NCBI RefSeq assembly: GCF_948948975.1
Contig: NZ_CARBVX010000002.1
Span: forward strand, 1-64,000
Reading direction: 5' to 3'
Source of the DNA: an uncultured Lactobacillus sp.
GTDB taxonomy: Bacteria > Bacillota > Bacilli > Lactobacillales > Lactobacillaceae
DNA length: 64,000 bases
Shown here: piece after piece, positions 43,788 through 53,579 of the stretch
Position numbering within the stretch: the stretch's first letter is position 1
How the letters are laid out: every line of letters begins with the position of its first letter
Program-made: the position numbers and the translations under genes
Notes under the pieces: generated by a model
What the model was told of the DNA's origin: nothing
The model's database searches: none
The model's input: only the letters and a program-made list of their open reading frames with translations

Positions 43788-43857
43788 AAATCTTTTTTAG
43801 ATCTTCAAATCGTTTTTAGATCTTCAAATCGTTTTTAGATTTTCAAATCGTTTTTTA
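43776..43857. repeat. terminator with three tandem right arms
   Basis: AAAACGATTTGAAAATC (43776-43792) faces three consecutive 19-20-bp copies of its complement: 43800-43818, 43819-43837 (both GATCTTCAAATCGTTTTTA) and 43838-43857 (GATTTTCAAATCG then T-run). The third is the exact complement; the first two have one mismatch. Serves convergent genes. Confidence 0.75.
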
Positions 43858-43858
43858 A

Positions 43859-44971
43859 TTAATGACTTTGCTGACTAGCAGCAGATTGTTGGTTGTTTTG
43901 TGCTTGTCCTTGATTATTGTGGTTCGCATCTGAGCTGCTGTTACTATTATTGTTTTGTGATTGTTGACTAGATTCTTTATTGTCAGAGGATTGCGTTGAT
44001 GTACTACTTTGACTTTGAGAATGTTGACTTTCATCATTATGTTCTTCTGATTTGCTACTTTGTGATGAACTGGATTGTTGGCTACTACTTGAAGAACTTT
44101 CACTTGATTGACTAGACTGAGTATTTGAATTTCCAGAACCAATATCAATATCAAAACTATCGTCGGCTTTTGGATGGTATACTCTATGACTCTTCTTTGT
44201 AGCTGTCTTAGCTCTCAATGCTTTTGGAGTACTTACCTTAATTGCATTGATTTCTGTATATGTTCCCTCTTGAGAAATATCATATCCAGCATAAGCAAAA
44301 CGCAAGTAGAATGAAAAGCTCGTCAAGACTAAGTGCCCGCCCTTTTCTTTTAAGGTATATTCAACCTTTAACCTTTTAAGGGCTCCCTCATTATCTAATC
44401 CCGATGCATTACCTTTAAGCTTTTTAATTAGCTTACTGTGGGTCTTATTCCAGAACTTTAGACTATTACCACTGTAGCTAACGCGATAGATAGAACCAGA
44501 TTTCTTAAGTTTCATATCGCCTTTAATTGCTTTACTTCCGCTTAAAATAATTGCTGGGTCGAATTGGCTAACTACTTTATTAGGAGTCATAGTAGAAGAA
44601 GCTTTCCACTTTGGACTACCAGTATTATCCCACATTTTTTGATATACTTTGTCTTCATTTAGCCACATAGATGTCTTATCAACTTTAGCTTGTGCCTTAA
44701 GTGGATCATTTTGATATTCCCCAGTCCAAGTTCTTGTAGCTTGAATCCCGGGCGAATTCTTTACATTAAATTTATAGCTTTTGAAATCGGTATTGAGTGC
44801 TTCTGCAATAATTTCTTTGTCACTACTATTACTTGTAGCAGAATTAACAGCGGTAGGACTACTATTTTTAATAGCACTTGTGTTCATAGCTAATATAACT
44901 TGAAAAACGATTACCAGTCCTAGACCAATACCAGTGACTAGTCCTAATATTTTTAAAAACTTATTTTTCAT
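43859..44971 (-). CDS. membrane-anchored extracellular protein with Ser/Gln/Asn-rich tail
   Basis: 370 residues. One N-terminal membrane helix (about 7-29) without a lipobox Cys, so a signal anchor. A middle domain of about 220 residues (TWTGEYQNDPLKAQAKVDK, YDISQEGTYTEINAIKV) resembles LppX/LprG-type or DUF-type beta folds only loosely; I do not recognise it. The last 90 residues are almost only Ser, Gln, Asn, His, Glu and Asp. No sorting motif. Probably cell-surface, function unknown. Confidence 0.75.
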   Translation of the reverse strand: MKNKFLKILGLVTGIGLGLVIVFQVILAMNTSAIKNSSPTAVNSATSNSSDKEIIAEALNTDFKSYKFNVKNSPGIQATRTWTGEYQNDPLKAQAKVDKTSMWLNEDKVYQKMWDNTGSPKWKASSTMTPNKVVSQFDPAIILSGSKAIKGDMKLKKSGSIYRVSYSGNSLKFWNKTHSKLIKKLKGNASGLDNEGALKRLKVEYTLKEKGGHLVLTSFSFYLRFAYAGYDISQEGTYTEINAIKVSTPKALRAKTATKKSHRVYHPKADDSFDIDIGSGNSNTQSSQSSESSSSSSQQSSSSQSSKSEEHNDESQHSQSQSSTSTQSSDNKESSQQSQNNNSNSSSDANHNNQGQAQNNQQSAASQQSH

Positions 44972-45055
44972 TTAATCACTCTCGTTTTAAGTTCATGTAA
45001 TTTACTTTATTAAAAAAATAGGAAAGCAACTTTAACTCTCCTATTTTTGATATGA

Positions 45056-45943
45056 TTATTTTTTACTAAAGTCCATTTTATCTATGTCTGTCATCCAAGT
45101 AATACCAAGAGATTTTTCTCCTAAATAGGTAGCAATTACGGAACTAAAATTGAACATTTTAATGGTCATATTAGGGAAAGCAGCTTGAAAATCATTTTTA
45201 ACTTTAGTAGCCTGCTCTAAATCATTAGAATTATAAACTGATAATGACAATTTATCCTTAATAGGCGAATTATTAATTCGCTCAATAGTGATATTTTCAG
45301 CCTTCTTAACAGCTCTCTTCATGGAACGAACTTTATCAAAACTTACGATTTGATAATTATCCTTTTTAAATGTCAAAAGTGGCTTAATTTGAAGCATGGT
45401 ACCAATAAAAGCACTTGCATTACTCAAACGGCCGCCGCGCACTAAGTTATTCAAATCATCTACAACGAAAAGAACATCAATTGTATCTCTAATTTCGTCT
45501 AACTTAGCTAGAATTTCTTCAGGTTCCCATCCATTTTTAATCATTTTAGCAGCTGCTAGTACTAAATTTCCCATTGAACGAACAGTCATTGCTGGATCAT
45601 AAGGATAAAGATTAAATTCAGGATGATTATGAGCTAAAGTAACTAAACTATTGTAGAAGCCAGAAATACCGGATGTTAGTGGAATAGCAATGATAGCTTC
45701 ATAACCTTCATCTTTTAATTTTTGGCATAATTCAAGTATAGTACCTGGACTAGGTTGAGAAGTCTTAGGAAAAGGTGCTCCATCGCGTTCTAGCTCAAAA
45801 AGCTTCTCTGCAGTAATATCTACTCCATCCATGTATTGTTTATCTCCAATAATAACTGGAATAGGTACTACTGTAATATCATTGGCCTTGGCTTCTTCTG
45901 GGCTTATATCACTAGTACTATCTGTAATGAGTGCTATCTTCAC
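45056..45943 (-). CDS. DegV family fatty-acid-binding protein
   Basis: 295 residues. Signatures ALITDSTSDISPEEA, FPKTSQPSPG, ITSGISGFYN-like PLTSGISGFYNSL, and the VDDLNNLVRGGRLSNASAF loop. DegV/FakB proteins carry fatty acids to the FakA kinase for activation. A paralogue is at 56197-57120. Monocistronic. Confidence 0.9.
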   Translation of the reverse strand: MKIALITDSTSDISPEEAKANDITVVPIPVIIGDKQYMDGVDITAEKLFELERDGAPFPKTSQPSPGTILELCQKLKDEGYEAIIAIPLTSGISGFYNSLVTLAHNHPEFNLYPYDPAMTVRSMGNLVLAAAKMIKNGWEPEEILAKLDEIRDTIDVLFVVDDLNNLVRGGRLSNASAFIGTMLQIKPLLTFKKDNYQIVSFDKVRSMKRAVKKAENITIERINNSPIKDKLSLSVYNSNDLEQATKVKNDFQAAFPNMTIKMFNFSSVIATYLGEKSLGITWMTDIDKMDFSKK

Positions 45944-46058
45944 GTGTGAAAACCTACCTTAAAATTAAAATGGCAGCATTAAGTTGCATGCTGCAATACT
46001 ACTTATCAAAATGAAATTATATCATAAAATCAGATGTTTTTTAAATATAATCGATGAT

Positions 46059-46469
46059 TTATACTTCCTCGGTTGCAAGGTTATTAACAATAAGTTGTAG
46101 TTTACTATCAAAATCCTGTATTTTTTCTTCACTCCAACTAGAAAAAATTTGTGCTTCAATTTGAGAAAGAACTTTTTTTAATTCTTGGGCTTTAGCCAAC
46201 CCTTCATTGTTTAGATTTAAAGATTTACTAGAATCTTTCTTTGAACGTTCTACTTTAATTAAAGATGCAGTTTTCTTCTGCTTGATTTGTCTACTTAGGG
46301 TCGAAAGCGATATACTTAATTCCTGTGCTAATTCTCCCATCGTCAAAGTTTCATTCTGATGATGATCAAAGAATAATAATAAGCGAGTTTGAGAGAGATT
46401 TAATCCACACTTTTTATTAATCACTCGCTTAATATTCTCGCTAACGCTATTAAATATTAAGACATTCAT
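46059..46469 (-). CDS. MarR-family transcriptional regulator
   Basis: 136 residues from ATG 46469, preceded by AGGTGG; the GTG start at 46481 overlaps the ribosome site. Winged helix-turn-helix (LTMGELAQELSISLSTLSRQIKQ, wing with KVERSKKDSS). Divergent from rqcH with two GTGA/TCAC palindromes between them, which are probably its operators. Confidence 0.85.
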   Translation of the reverse strand: MNVLIFNSVSENIKRVINKKCGLNLSQTRLLLFFDHHQNETLTMGELAQELSISLSTLSRQIKQKKTASLIKVERSKKDSSKSLNLNNEGLAKAQELKKVLSQIEAQIFSSWSEEKIQDFDSKLQLIVNNLATEEV

Positions 46470-46537
46470 TTTATTTACCACCTATACTTAATTTTCCCAT
46501 TTTTTCTAATCAACAATAATTCTAAGACATAATTTAA

Positions 46538-46585
46538 TTTTTCACAAGATTCGTGAAAAATTAACAATATTAGTGAAAAAATCAC
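46538..46585. promoter_or_regulatory. two GTGA-type palindromes, candidate MarR operators
   Basis: TTTTTCAC-N7-GTGAAAAA at 46538-46560 (perfect) and GTGA-AAAAA-TCAC at 46573-46585, between the divergent marR and rqcH genes. Confidence 0.5.
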
Positions 46586-46657
46586 ATATTTATTTAACAA
46601 GGAAATTCAAGGGATTAAAGAGTATAATTAAATATACTGTTTTAAAGGAGGATATTT

Positions 46658-48349
46658 ATGGCTTTTGATGGTTTATTTATTCATAGTCTTTTGCAAGATC
46701 TCTCCCCTACTCTGGTTGGAGGAAAACTTACTAAAATATACCAACCATTTGAACAAGATTTAGTTTTAAATTTCAGGAAAGATCGTAAGAATCAGCGATT
46801 GCTGATTTCTGCTAATGCTCAAAATCCATGCTTTTATATTACAAATGATACAATTGCCAATCCCGACGTTGCTCCTACTTTTGTTATGGTGTTGCGGAAA
46901 TATTTAGAAGGCTCAGTTCTTCAAAAAATCGAACAAGTTGGTGTTGAACGAATAGTTAACTTTCACTTTTCTAATCGAAATGAATTAGGAGATGAAATGC
47001 AGCTAATTTTATCAGTGGAATTGATGGGACGACACAGTAATGTGATTTTATATAATGCGGATAATAATAAAATTATTGATTTGCTTAAAAGAATCAATCC
47101 TGATGAAAATCGGGCTCGATTATTACTTCCACATGCACCTTATGAACTGCCTCCTCTTCTTCCAGGAATCAACGGTTTTGACCTTTCTGCTGACAACTTC
47201 ACTGAATTAAAGGAAAAATATCCTGAACCAGCAGATTTTGTAAGACAATTTAATGGTTTAGATGGAGATGATAAAAAAGAATTTACTGGTTACTTAGAAG
47301 ACGATTTTTCATATAGTTCTTTACAGACATTTTTTAATCAATTTAATAGGCCAAAAGGATATGTATTACAAACCATCAAGCATAAGGATCGTGTATATAC
47401 TTACCTTCCCTATCATCTTGAATTAAATTTGATTTATTCTAGTGACGATGTCAATAAAACGTTAGACGATTTTTATCGTGATCAGGCTAATCGTGAATGG
47501 GTAAAGCAAAAATCTAAAAGAATTGAAAATATTGTTAATAACGAACTTAAAAAACTTAAAAAGAAAATCATTAAGTTACGTAAGCAACTAGATCAAGCGG
47601 AAAATTCAGAGGAATATCGAATTAAGGGTGAATTACTTAATGCTTATCTTCATGAAGTAAAGGCTGGGATGACAAGTATTGATCTACCAAATTATTATGA
47701 AAATAATAAGCCCTTAAAAATAAAACTTGATCCCGCACTTTCACCTGCTAGAAATGCACAAAAATACTTTACTCGTTATCAAAAATTACGTAATTCAATT
47801 AAACATGTTAATGAACAAATTAAATTAGCAAACGAGAACTTAGATTACTTTGATTCTATCCAAACTGCAATTGATAATGCGGATCCACAAGATATTGATG
47901 CAATTAGCGATGAATTGATTAATCAAGGCTATCTAAAAGAGCAAAATCATAATCGTCATCGGAAGAAAAAGATTAGCGAAAAAAATTTGAATACTTTTAA
48001 ACTAAGTGATGGTAAAAAAGTATTAGTTGGTAAAAATAATTATCAAAATGATTGGCTAACTTTAAAGAAGGCGGATAAACGTGATTACTGGTTCCACGTT
48101 AAAAATATGCCCGGTTCTCATGTCATTTTACAAGACAGTGACCCAAGTGATGAAGATATCAAAGAAGCTGCTGAAATTGCTGCCTATTTCTCTAAAGGAA
48201 AGAATTCTAGTCACGTCCCAGTTGATTATGTGCAAGTTAAAAGAATTAAAAAGCCTAATGGAGCTAAGCCAGGTTTTGTTATTTATACTGGTCAAAATTC
48301 AATTGAAGTCACTCCCAATGAAAAAGATGTTTTAGAAAAAAGAATATAA
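46658..48349 (+). CDS. rqcH: ribosome quality control protein RqcH (FbpA/NFACT family)
   Basis: 563 residues. NFACT-N domain (MAFDGLFIHSLLQDL, FRKDRKNQRLLISANA, LMGRHSNVIL), a central helix-hairpin-helix and coiled-coil region (about 290-420) and the C-terminal NFACT-R domain (DYWFHVKNMPGSHVIL). In Bacillus it binds stalled 50S subunits and adds alanine tails to nascent chains; it is also reported as a fibronectin-binding surface protein. Ribosome site AAAGGAGG. Confidence 0.93.
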   Translation: MAFDGLFIHSLLQDLSPTLVGGKLTKIYQPFEQDLVLNFRKDRKNQRLLISANAQNPCFYITNDTIANPDVAPTFVMVLRKYLEGSVLQKIEQVGVERIVNFHFSNRNELGDEMQLILSVELMGRHSNVILYNADNNKIIDLLKRINPDENRARLLLPHAPYELPPLLPGINGFDLSADNFTELKEKYPEPADFVRQFNGLDGDDKKEFTGYLEDDFSYSSLQTFFNQFNRPKGYVLQTIKHKDRVYTYLPYHLELNLIYSSDDVNKTLDDFYRDQANREWVKQKSKRIENIVNNELKKLKKKIIKLRKQLDQAENSEEYRIKGELLNAYLHEVKAGMTSIDLPNYYENNKPLKIKLDPALSPARNAQKYFTRYQKLRNSIKHVNEQIKLANENLDYFDSIQTAIDNADPQDIDAISDELINQGYLKEQNHNRHRKKKISEKNLNTFKLSDGKKVLVGKNNYQNDWLTLKKADKRDYWFHVKNMPGSHVILQDSDPSDEDIKEAAEIAAYFSKGKNSSHVPVDYVQVKRIKKPNGAKPGFVIYTGQNSIEVTPNEKDVLEKRI

Positions 48350-48387
48350 GAAAAAAGCGCTCAATTTTATATGAGTGCTTTTTTCTC
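48349..48387 (+). terminator. intrinsic terminator of rqcH
   Basis: AGAAAAAAGCGCTCA (48349-48363) pairs with TGAGTGCTTTTTTCT (48372-48386), one G-U. It starts within the stop codon. It may also serve carB from the other side. Confidence 0.8.
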
Positions 48388-48423
48388 TATCCACTAAGTT
48401 TACATAATAAATAATATTTAATT

Positions 48424-51400
48424 TTACAAAGGTTGAGTAGTCATCGCTAAAGTTTCAAGTACTATTAAAACATCTTGTGCTGATTGTAAACTAGAAAAAA
48501 CAGGAATATGTGTGCTTAAAGCTGCATCTTTAATCATAATTGCATCATGACTAGCAGAATCGGATAAACTTGTCACATTGATTACTAGATTAATTCGATG
48601 CTGCTTTATCTTTTCAAGTAAGCTATTGCTTCCCTCTTGAACCTTTTCAATAATTCCTGTTGTTATTCCCTCTTCAGCTAATACATTTGCAGTACCTTCA
48701 GTTGCTAACAGTTTAAAACCTAACTGGTGGAAGCGTGCAGCTATTTTAATTGCATTATGTTTTTCAGAATCTTTAACTGAAATAAAGACAGTACCATATG
48801 TTGAAATCATTAAATCACTGCCTTCATATCCTTTAAACAAGGCAGTCGGCAAATGCTTGGCTCGTCCCATTACACTACTAGAAGTCTTCATCTTAGAATC
48901 AAAGGTATTTTCACTGCTATATGATAAATAAGAAAATACTGGCATTTTAACATGAATTAAATCATTTGATGGCCAAATATCACTCGGAAGATCTAATTCA
49001 GCTAACGTACTTCCTAACAAAACTTTCATTGTTATAGCTGTAATATCTTTTTTTAGTGCTTTAGTTAGAAAAGCTACATTGTGTCCAGAGTAACTTTTAA
49101 TTTGTAATAAATAGATTTGATCATTAGCTAATAAAAAGTGTAAGTTAACTGGTCCTCTTAAATTAAGTTTAGTGGCAATACTAATTGCACTATCACGTAA
49201 TCTACGCTGATCATTAGTTGACAAGTTTTGTGGACGATAGACAGCTATGGAGTCACTGGCATGTGAACCGGTCTGTTCAAAGTGTTCAATAATTCCGGGA
49301 ATAGTAACATTTTTACCATCAGAAATAGCAGTGACTTCATACTTTTTGCCTTCAATAAACTTCGAGACATTCATATGTTCTAATGAGTTTTCAGCAATAT
49401 ATCTTTGTAAAGCGGGTAAATCAAAGACAACAGCAGATTTTTGCTTTTTCCCGTTACTTGTACCGCCAATTAAAGCTGGGAAGCCATTTTTTTTAACAAA
49501 AGCTAGGATACTTTCCTCATTATCACATTGAAGAGCTGGGACTGGATTAACACCAGCTTGATATCCTTCATCTGCATGATCTTCCCTTAAAATTTCCTTC
49601 AAATTAGGTTGCCCCAAAATTGTTAGACCATGTTCTAAAAGTGCACTACGATATTCATTAACCTGCTTACCAGAAAACTGAGTTACAACTTCTTTGATAT
49701 CTTCTTTCCATGCAACTTCAAGAATGTTTTCTAAGGTAATTGGTTCAAAGTAAATTCGATCGCATACATCATAAGCCGCACTCACACTTTCTGCATTATT
49801 ACTAATAATCACAGGGCTAATTCCTTGCTCTTTTAAGGTCTTGGCGGCATGGTATAGCATATAATCAAATTCTCCAGTTAGAGATACTTGAAATGGTTTT
49901 AATCCTAAAAGAAGGCATTTTTTCGAATTAGATAGCGGTTTTATTTCATCTTCAATTCCATAACTACTGTAAACAGCTTGAATATTAGGGTGAATTAACC
50001 CAGCTGTTCCATCAATTTCAATATAGCTAGGCTTAATTGACCATTTTTTACATAAATCAGCAATTGATTTTTCATCTTGCTGCGTAATTTCAGCAATTAA
50101 TCGATTAGAAAAGCCATTCTTCTTTACTTTTAGCATTAAATCAGCCGTAAGTTCATCATTACGTAATTTCTTTAATAAAATCAAAATATGATTAAACTTC
50201 TGCAAAAATACTAAATGAATATGTAAAAGCTGGTGAAGAGTATGGTAATTAATTCCCTTTGCTATCGCAGCCAATAGTGTAATTAGGTGTATTTCATTAG
50301 GCTTCGATAGATCTTGCAATAATTCTTTTTCGCTTTTTTTATATTCCTTTTTAAAGGTCTTAACATTATTAGAAAAACCAGTAGTTGACTGGAGAGCCTT
50401 TAAAAATGCACTTTCAAAGTTACGACCAATTCCTAAAGCTTGGCCTCCTGAAGTGGTTTTATTATTAAGAGTGTAGTGATTATAACCAGCTTCTGTGAAA
50501 GACCAATAAGGTAATTTTACAAAGCAAGCATCTTGCACAGGATCAACTGCAGCAGAAATTCCAGATTGTGGATCAGTGATTTCATTTAAATTATAGCCAA
50601 GTGCAATTTTGGCCGTTACATATCCAATAGAATATACGCCACTTCTATAAGAAAGTAAACTACTCTGAGTCAAACGTGGTTTAATACTTAATACTTTAAA
50701 ATTAAAGTCTTCCCCACTTTGCTTAACAGCAAAATGAATACTTAACGCTCCATGTAAATTAAGACAATTAGCAATCTTTCGACAGCAATTTCTTAAGCGT
50801 TGAATTTGATTATTATTTCTAGTTAAAATTGGTGTTACTAATAAAGAATCTGAAGAGTTAATACCAACTGGTTCTAAGCTACCAATGTTTCCTACAAATA
50901 CAAAATTTCCATTATTATCCCGAACAATATCAAAAATTAATTCTTCCCAATTCGATAAATCTTCAGTTAAACGATAATCTTTCCAGTTAAAATGGTCATC
51001 GGCTTCTTCATCTAAGAAGTATTGTTCTAATTGAACTAGATTTTCTAAAGAGATCATGCTATCGGGGCGATAATGCTGCTTTTTTGATAAAAGCAAAGGA
51101 AAATGAGCATGTTCAATTACCCGCTTTAAGTCCTCCTCTTTTTCTAATAGCCATTGATTGGCCACGGCAATCTTATTTGCTTTAAGAAAACTATAAAAAT
51201 TATGAGGAGCTGATAGACTCAATGCCAAGCTGTTAATAGTTAGTAACTCAATATTCATTTGAGTTAAGATGCCCGACTCTAATAATTCACTGGTAAGTTT
51301 TAAAGCAGGTTTACCCCCAAAAGCCGGAATAATAGCATCAGGCTTTTCCATTCGGATGATTCGCTTCACAAAAGGCAATGTCATTGGTTCGAGATATACA

Positions 51401-51588
51401 TTTACATTAGGATGCGGATCTGTTGTGACTGTTGCAGGATTAGGATTAATCAATACAACTTGCACATTACTTTCTTCAAAAGCCGTTAATGCTTGTTTAG
51501 CAAGAATATCAAGCTCTGATACTTCCCCAACAATACTTGGCCCCGCTCCAATAACAAGAACTTTATTAATTTCATTATGTAAAGGCAT
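48424..51588 (-). CDS. carB: carbamoyl-phosphate synthase large chain, degenerate active sites
   Basis: 1054 residues, full length with all CarB domains: two ATP-grasp halves, the oligomerisation part and a C-terminal MGS-like domain. The metal ligands are gone. In the first half the usual Gln, Glu and Asn (as in QFAV and EVNPR) are His285, Ser301 and Lys303. In the second they are His817, Gln829 and Lys831 (QIKSY for EVNPR). The RPSFTLGGTGGG loop of half one is replaced by KKQHYRPDS. It should not be able to make carbamoyl phosphate, yet it has no stop or frameshift over 3.1 kb. Three bases after carA. Confidence 0.88.
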   Translation of the reverse strand: MPLHNEINKVLVIGAGPSIVGEVSELDILAKQALTAFEESNVQVVLINPNPATVTTDPHPNVNVYLEPMTLPFVKRIIRMEKPDAIIPAFGGKPALKLTSELLESGILTQMNIELLTINSLALSLSAPHNFYSFLKANKIAVANQWLLEKEEDLKRVIEHAHFPLLLSKKQHYRPDSMISLENLVQLEQYFLDEEADDHFNWKDYRLTEDLSNWEELIFDIVRDNNGNFVFVGNIGSLEPVGINSSDSLLVTPILTRNNNQIQRLRNCCRKIANCLNLHGALSIHFAVKQSGEDFNFKVLSIKPRLTQSSLLSYRSGVYSIGYVTAKIALGYNLNEITDPQSGISAAVDPVQDACFVKLPYWSFTEAGYNHYTLNNKTTSGGQALGIGRNFESAFLKALQSTTGFSNNVKTFKKEYKKSEKELLQDLSKPNEIHLITLLAAIAKGINYHTLHQLLHIHLVFLQKFNHILILLKKLRNDELTADLMLKVKKNGFSNRLIAEITQQDEKSIADLCKKWSIKPSYIEIDGTAGLIHPNIQAVYSSYGIEDEIKPLSNSKKCLLLGLKPFQVSLTGEFDYMLYHAAKTLKEQGISPVIISNNAESVSAAYDVCDRIYFEPITLENILEVAWKEDIKEVVTQFSGKQVNEYRSALLEHGLTILGQPNLKEILREDHADEGYQAGVNPVPALQCDNEESILAFVKKNGFPALIGGTSNGKKQKSAVVFDLPALQRYIAENSLEHMNVSKFIEGKKYEVTAISDGKNVTIPGIIEHFEQTGSHASDSIAVYRPQNLSTNDQRRLRDSAISIATKLNLRGPVNLHFLLANDQIYLLQIKSYSGHNVAFLTKALKKDITAITMKVLLGSTLAELDLPSDIWPSNDLIHVKMPVFSYLSYSSENTFDSKMKTSSSVMGRAKHLPTALFKGYEGSDLMISTYGTVFISVKDSEKHNAIKIAARFHQLGFKLLATEGTANVLAEEGITTGIIEKVQEGSNSLLEKIKQHRINLVINVTSLSDSASHDAIMIKDAALSTHIPVFSSLQSAQDVLIVLETLAMTTQPL

Positions 51589-51591
51589 AGT

Positions 51592-52647
51592 CTACTCCAT
51601 CATATTCAAAAACTGATCATAAATGCTGGCTGCATCAAAATTACCTGGTGAGCCTTCTGGATTAAAGGCAGTTGCTAAAACTTTATCTTCTTTGATACTG
51701 TAGCCTGCTAATAACTCCGATCTTAAATCAAAATATTTACGTGAAAGATTCAAAGATAAACTATCAGGTACTACTAGTTGATCAATATTCATTGCAGTTT
51801 GCCAAATTCGATTATTAGTTTGTTCAATAACTGGGAAATTACTGCCATTATAGGCTGGAATTAAGTCCAGGAGCTCTAGGTTTAAATAATTACTAATTGC
51901 TAAAAAGCCTAAGCCAATTCCTAAAATAGGCAATTTTCCGTAAAACTTATCAAATACTGGTTTTAAAAATGGTGCAACTTCTTCTACTCTACTTGGCCCA
52001 TTAGAAATGACAATTGCATCAGCTCGAAGATTAATAATATCGTAAATTGATGCATTGTATGGTAAAACCACGCTATTAATTTTCCGTAAAGAAAGGGAGC
52101 GTAGTAATGAATGCTTTAAACCAAGATCAATTACAGCTACAGTTTTTCCAATATTTGGTGCAGCATAAGGATGCGTTGTAGATATTTGTGCAGTCTTATT
52201 TTTTGGTAAAACTAGGGCTTTTATTTGATCAAAAGCATGGGCATCATCTGTATCCATAATAGATGCTTTAATAACCCGCTTATTCTTCAATTTTTGAACT
52301 AAAGCGCGAGTATCAACACCGTAGATTGCTGGAATTCTTTTCTCTTTTAGAAAATCATTTAAATCTTGAAAAGTTGGATTGGCAGAAATATGAAAAGCAA
52401 TGTCATTTGCAATTATTCCACGTACACTCGGATCAATTGATTCATAGTCGATAGCATTAATACCACTTCCACCAATCATTGGAGTAGTAAAAGCCAAAAT
52501 CTTACCAAAATTGGCAGGGTCTGAAATTGCTTCCTGATATCCAAAATTACTAGTTTGAATACCAAGCTCGCCTGTAGCAGTAATGGGAGCACCAAAACCG
52601 TGTCCTGAAAATGCAGTTCCGTCTTCAAGAATTAAATATCTTTTCAT
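51592..52647 (-). CDS. carA: carbamoyl-phosphate synthase small chain, degenerate glutaminase
   Basis: 351 residues, normal length. The N-terminal CPSase domain (LILEDGTAFSGHGFGA, GVDTRALVQKL) and the class I glutaminase fold are both present. The nucleophile Cys of GICLGHQ is Gly245 (GIGLGFL), the catalytic His of HPE is Asn329 (FNPEGSPG), and the SQNHG segment is lost. Glu331 remains. It cannot hydrolyse glutamine by the known mechanism. Co-transcribed with rluD and carB, with 3-bp gaps on both sides, and degenerate in parallel with CarB. Confidence 0.88.
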   Translation of the reverse strand: MKRYLILEDGTAFSGHGFGAPITATGELGIQTSNFGYQEAISDPANFGKILAFTTPMIGGSGINAIDYESIDPSVRGIIANDIAFHISANPTFQDLNDFLKEKRIPAIYGVDTRALVQKLKNKRVIKASIMDTDDAHAFDQIKALVLPKNKTAQISTTHPYAAPNIGKTVAVIDLGLKHSLLRSLSLRKINSVVLPYNASIYDIINLRADAIVISNGPSRVEEVAPFLKPVFDKFYGKLPILGIGLGFLAISNYLNLELLDLIPAYNGSNFPVIEQTNNRIWQTAMNIDQLVVPDSLSLNLSRKYFDLRSELLAGYSIKEDKVLATAFNPEGSPGNFDAASIYDQFLNMME

Positions 52648-52650
52648 AAT

Positions 52651-53565
52651 CTATTGCTTCATTTCTTGTCGTAAATTCTCTAATTGTTTTTCAAAAATTG
52701 TTGGCAATGGTGCAGAAAATTCCAGCCATTCATTCGTAGAAGGTTGATAAAATCCCAAAGTCTCGGCATGCAAAAATTGTCCATGACCTGACAAGGTTTT
52801 CTTTGGGCCATATAAGGGATCGCCAGCTAATGGATGACCGATGTACTTCATATGCACTCTAATTTGATGCGTTCTGCCCGTTTCCAGTACACATTTGACT
52901 AAACTATAATTTTTGAATTGCTCTAGTACTGTAAAGTGTGTAACTGCAGCTTTTCCCTTTGGATTAACCGCCATTTGCTTTCGATTAACCGGATTTCTAC
53001 CAATCGGAGCATTGATTACGCCATTTTTTACTTCAAAGTTGCCATGAACAATTGCCAAATATTCTCTTTTATTTATCTTTTCTGCTAATTGCTTTTCTAA
53101 GCTTTCACGTGCTTTATCATTTTTAGCTATCATTAATAAACCAGAGGTATCTTTATCAATTCGATGCACAATCCCTGGACGAAACCCTTCAGGACTATCA
53201 GCTAAATCACGTGTATGATAAAGTAATCCGTTGACTAAGGTATGATCTGGATGGCCGGCTGAGGGATGAACAACCATCCCCTGAGGCTTATTAACCACGA
53301 TTACATCCGAGTCTTCGTAAACAATATCAAGATGTAGGTTTTCAGCTTCTAATGATAATGGTTTAACAGGGGGAATAGTAACATCAATTACGTCCCCAGA
53401 CTGTACTTTATAGGATACTTTTTCAGCTTTATTATTAACTAAAATATTTTTATCATTAACTAATTCCTTAATCTTAGTTCGACTCAAATCTGTAATTTTC
53501 TCAGCGATTACCTTATCTAAACGTCCTTTTTCGTCATCAATTACTAATTTATAATTTTTAGTCAT
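52651..53565 (-). CDS. rluD: RluD-family pseudouridine synthase
   Basis: 304 residues. N-terminal S4 RNA-binding domain (LDKVIAEKITDLSRTKIKELV), catalytic domain with the Asp in HRIDKDTSGLLMIAKND, and the RTHQIRVHMKYIGHPLAGDPLYG motif. It modifies uridines in 23S rRNA. Second gene after lspA, as in the Bacillus lspA-ylyB-pyr cluster. Confidence 0.92.
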   Translation of the reverse strand: MTKNYKLVIDDEKGRLDKVIAEKITDLSRTKIKELVNDKNILVNNKAEKVSYKVQSGDVIDVTIPPVKPLSLEAENLHLDIVYEDSDVIVVNKPQGMVVHPSAGHPDHTLVNGLLYHTRDLADSPEGFRPGIVHRIDKDTSGLLMIAKNDKARESLEKQLAEKINKREYLAIVHGNFEVKNGVINAPIGRNPVNRKQMAVNPKGKAAVTHFTVLEQFKNYSLVKCVLETGRTHQIRVHMKYIGHPLAGDPLYGPKKTLSGHGQFLHAETLGFYQPSTNEWLEFSAPLPTIFEKQLENLRQEMKQ

Positions 53566-53579
53566 TTACTCTTCGTCCT

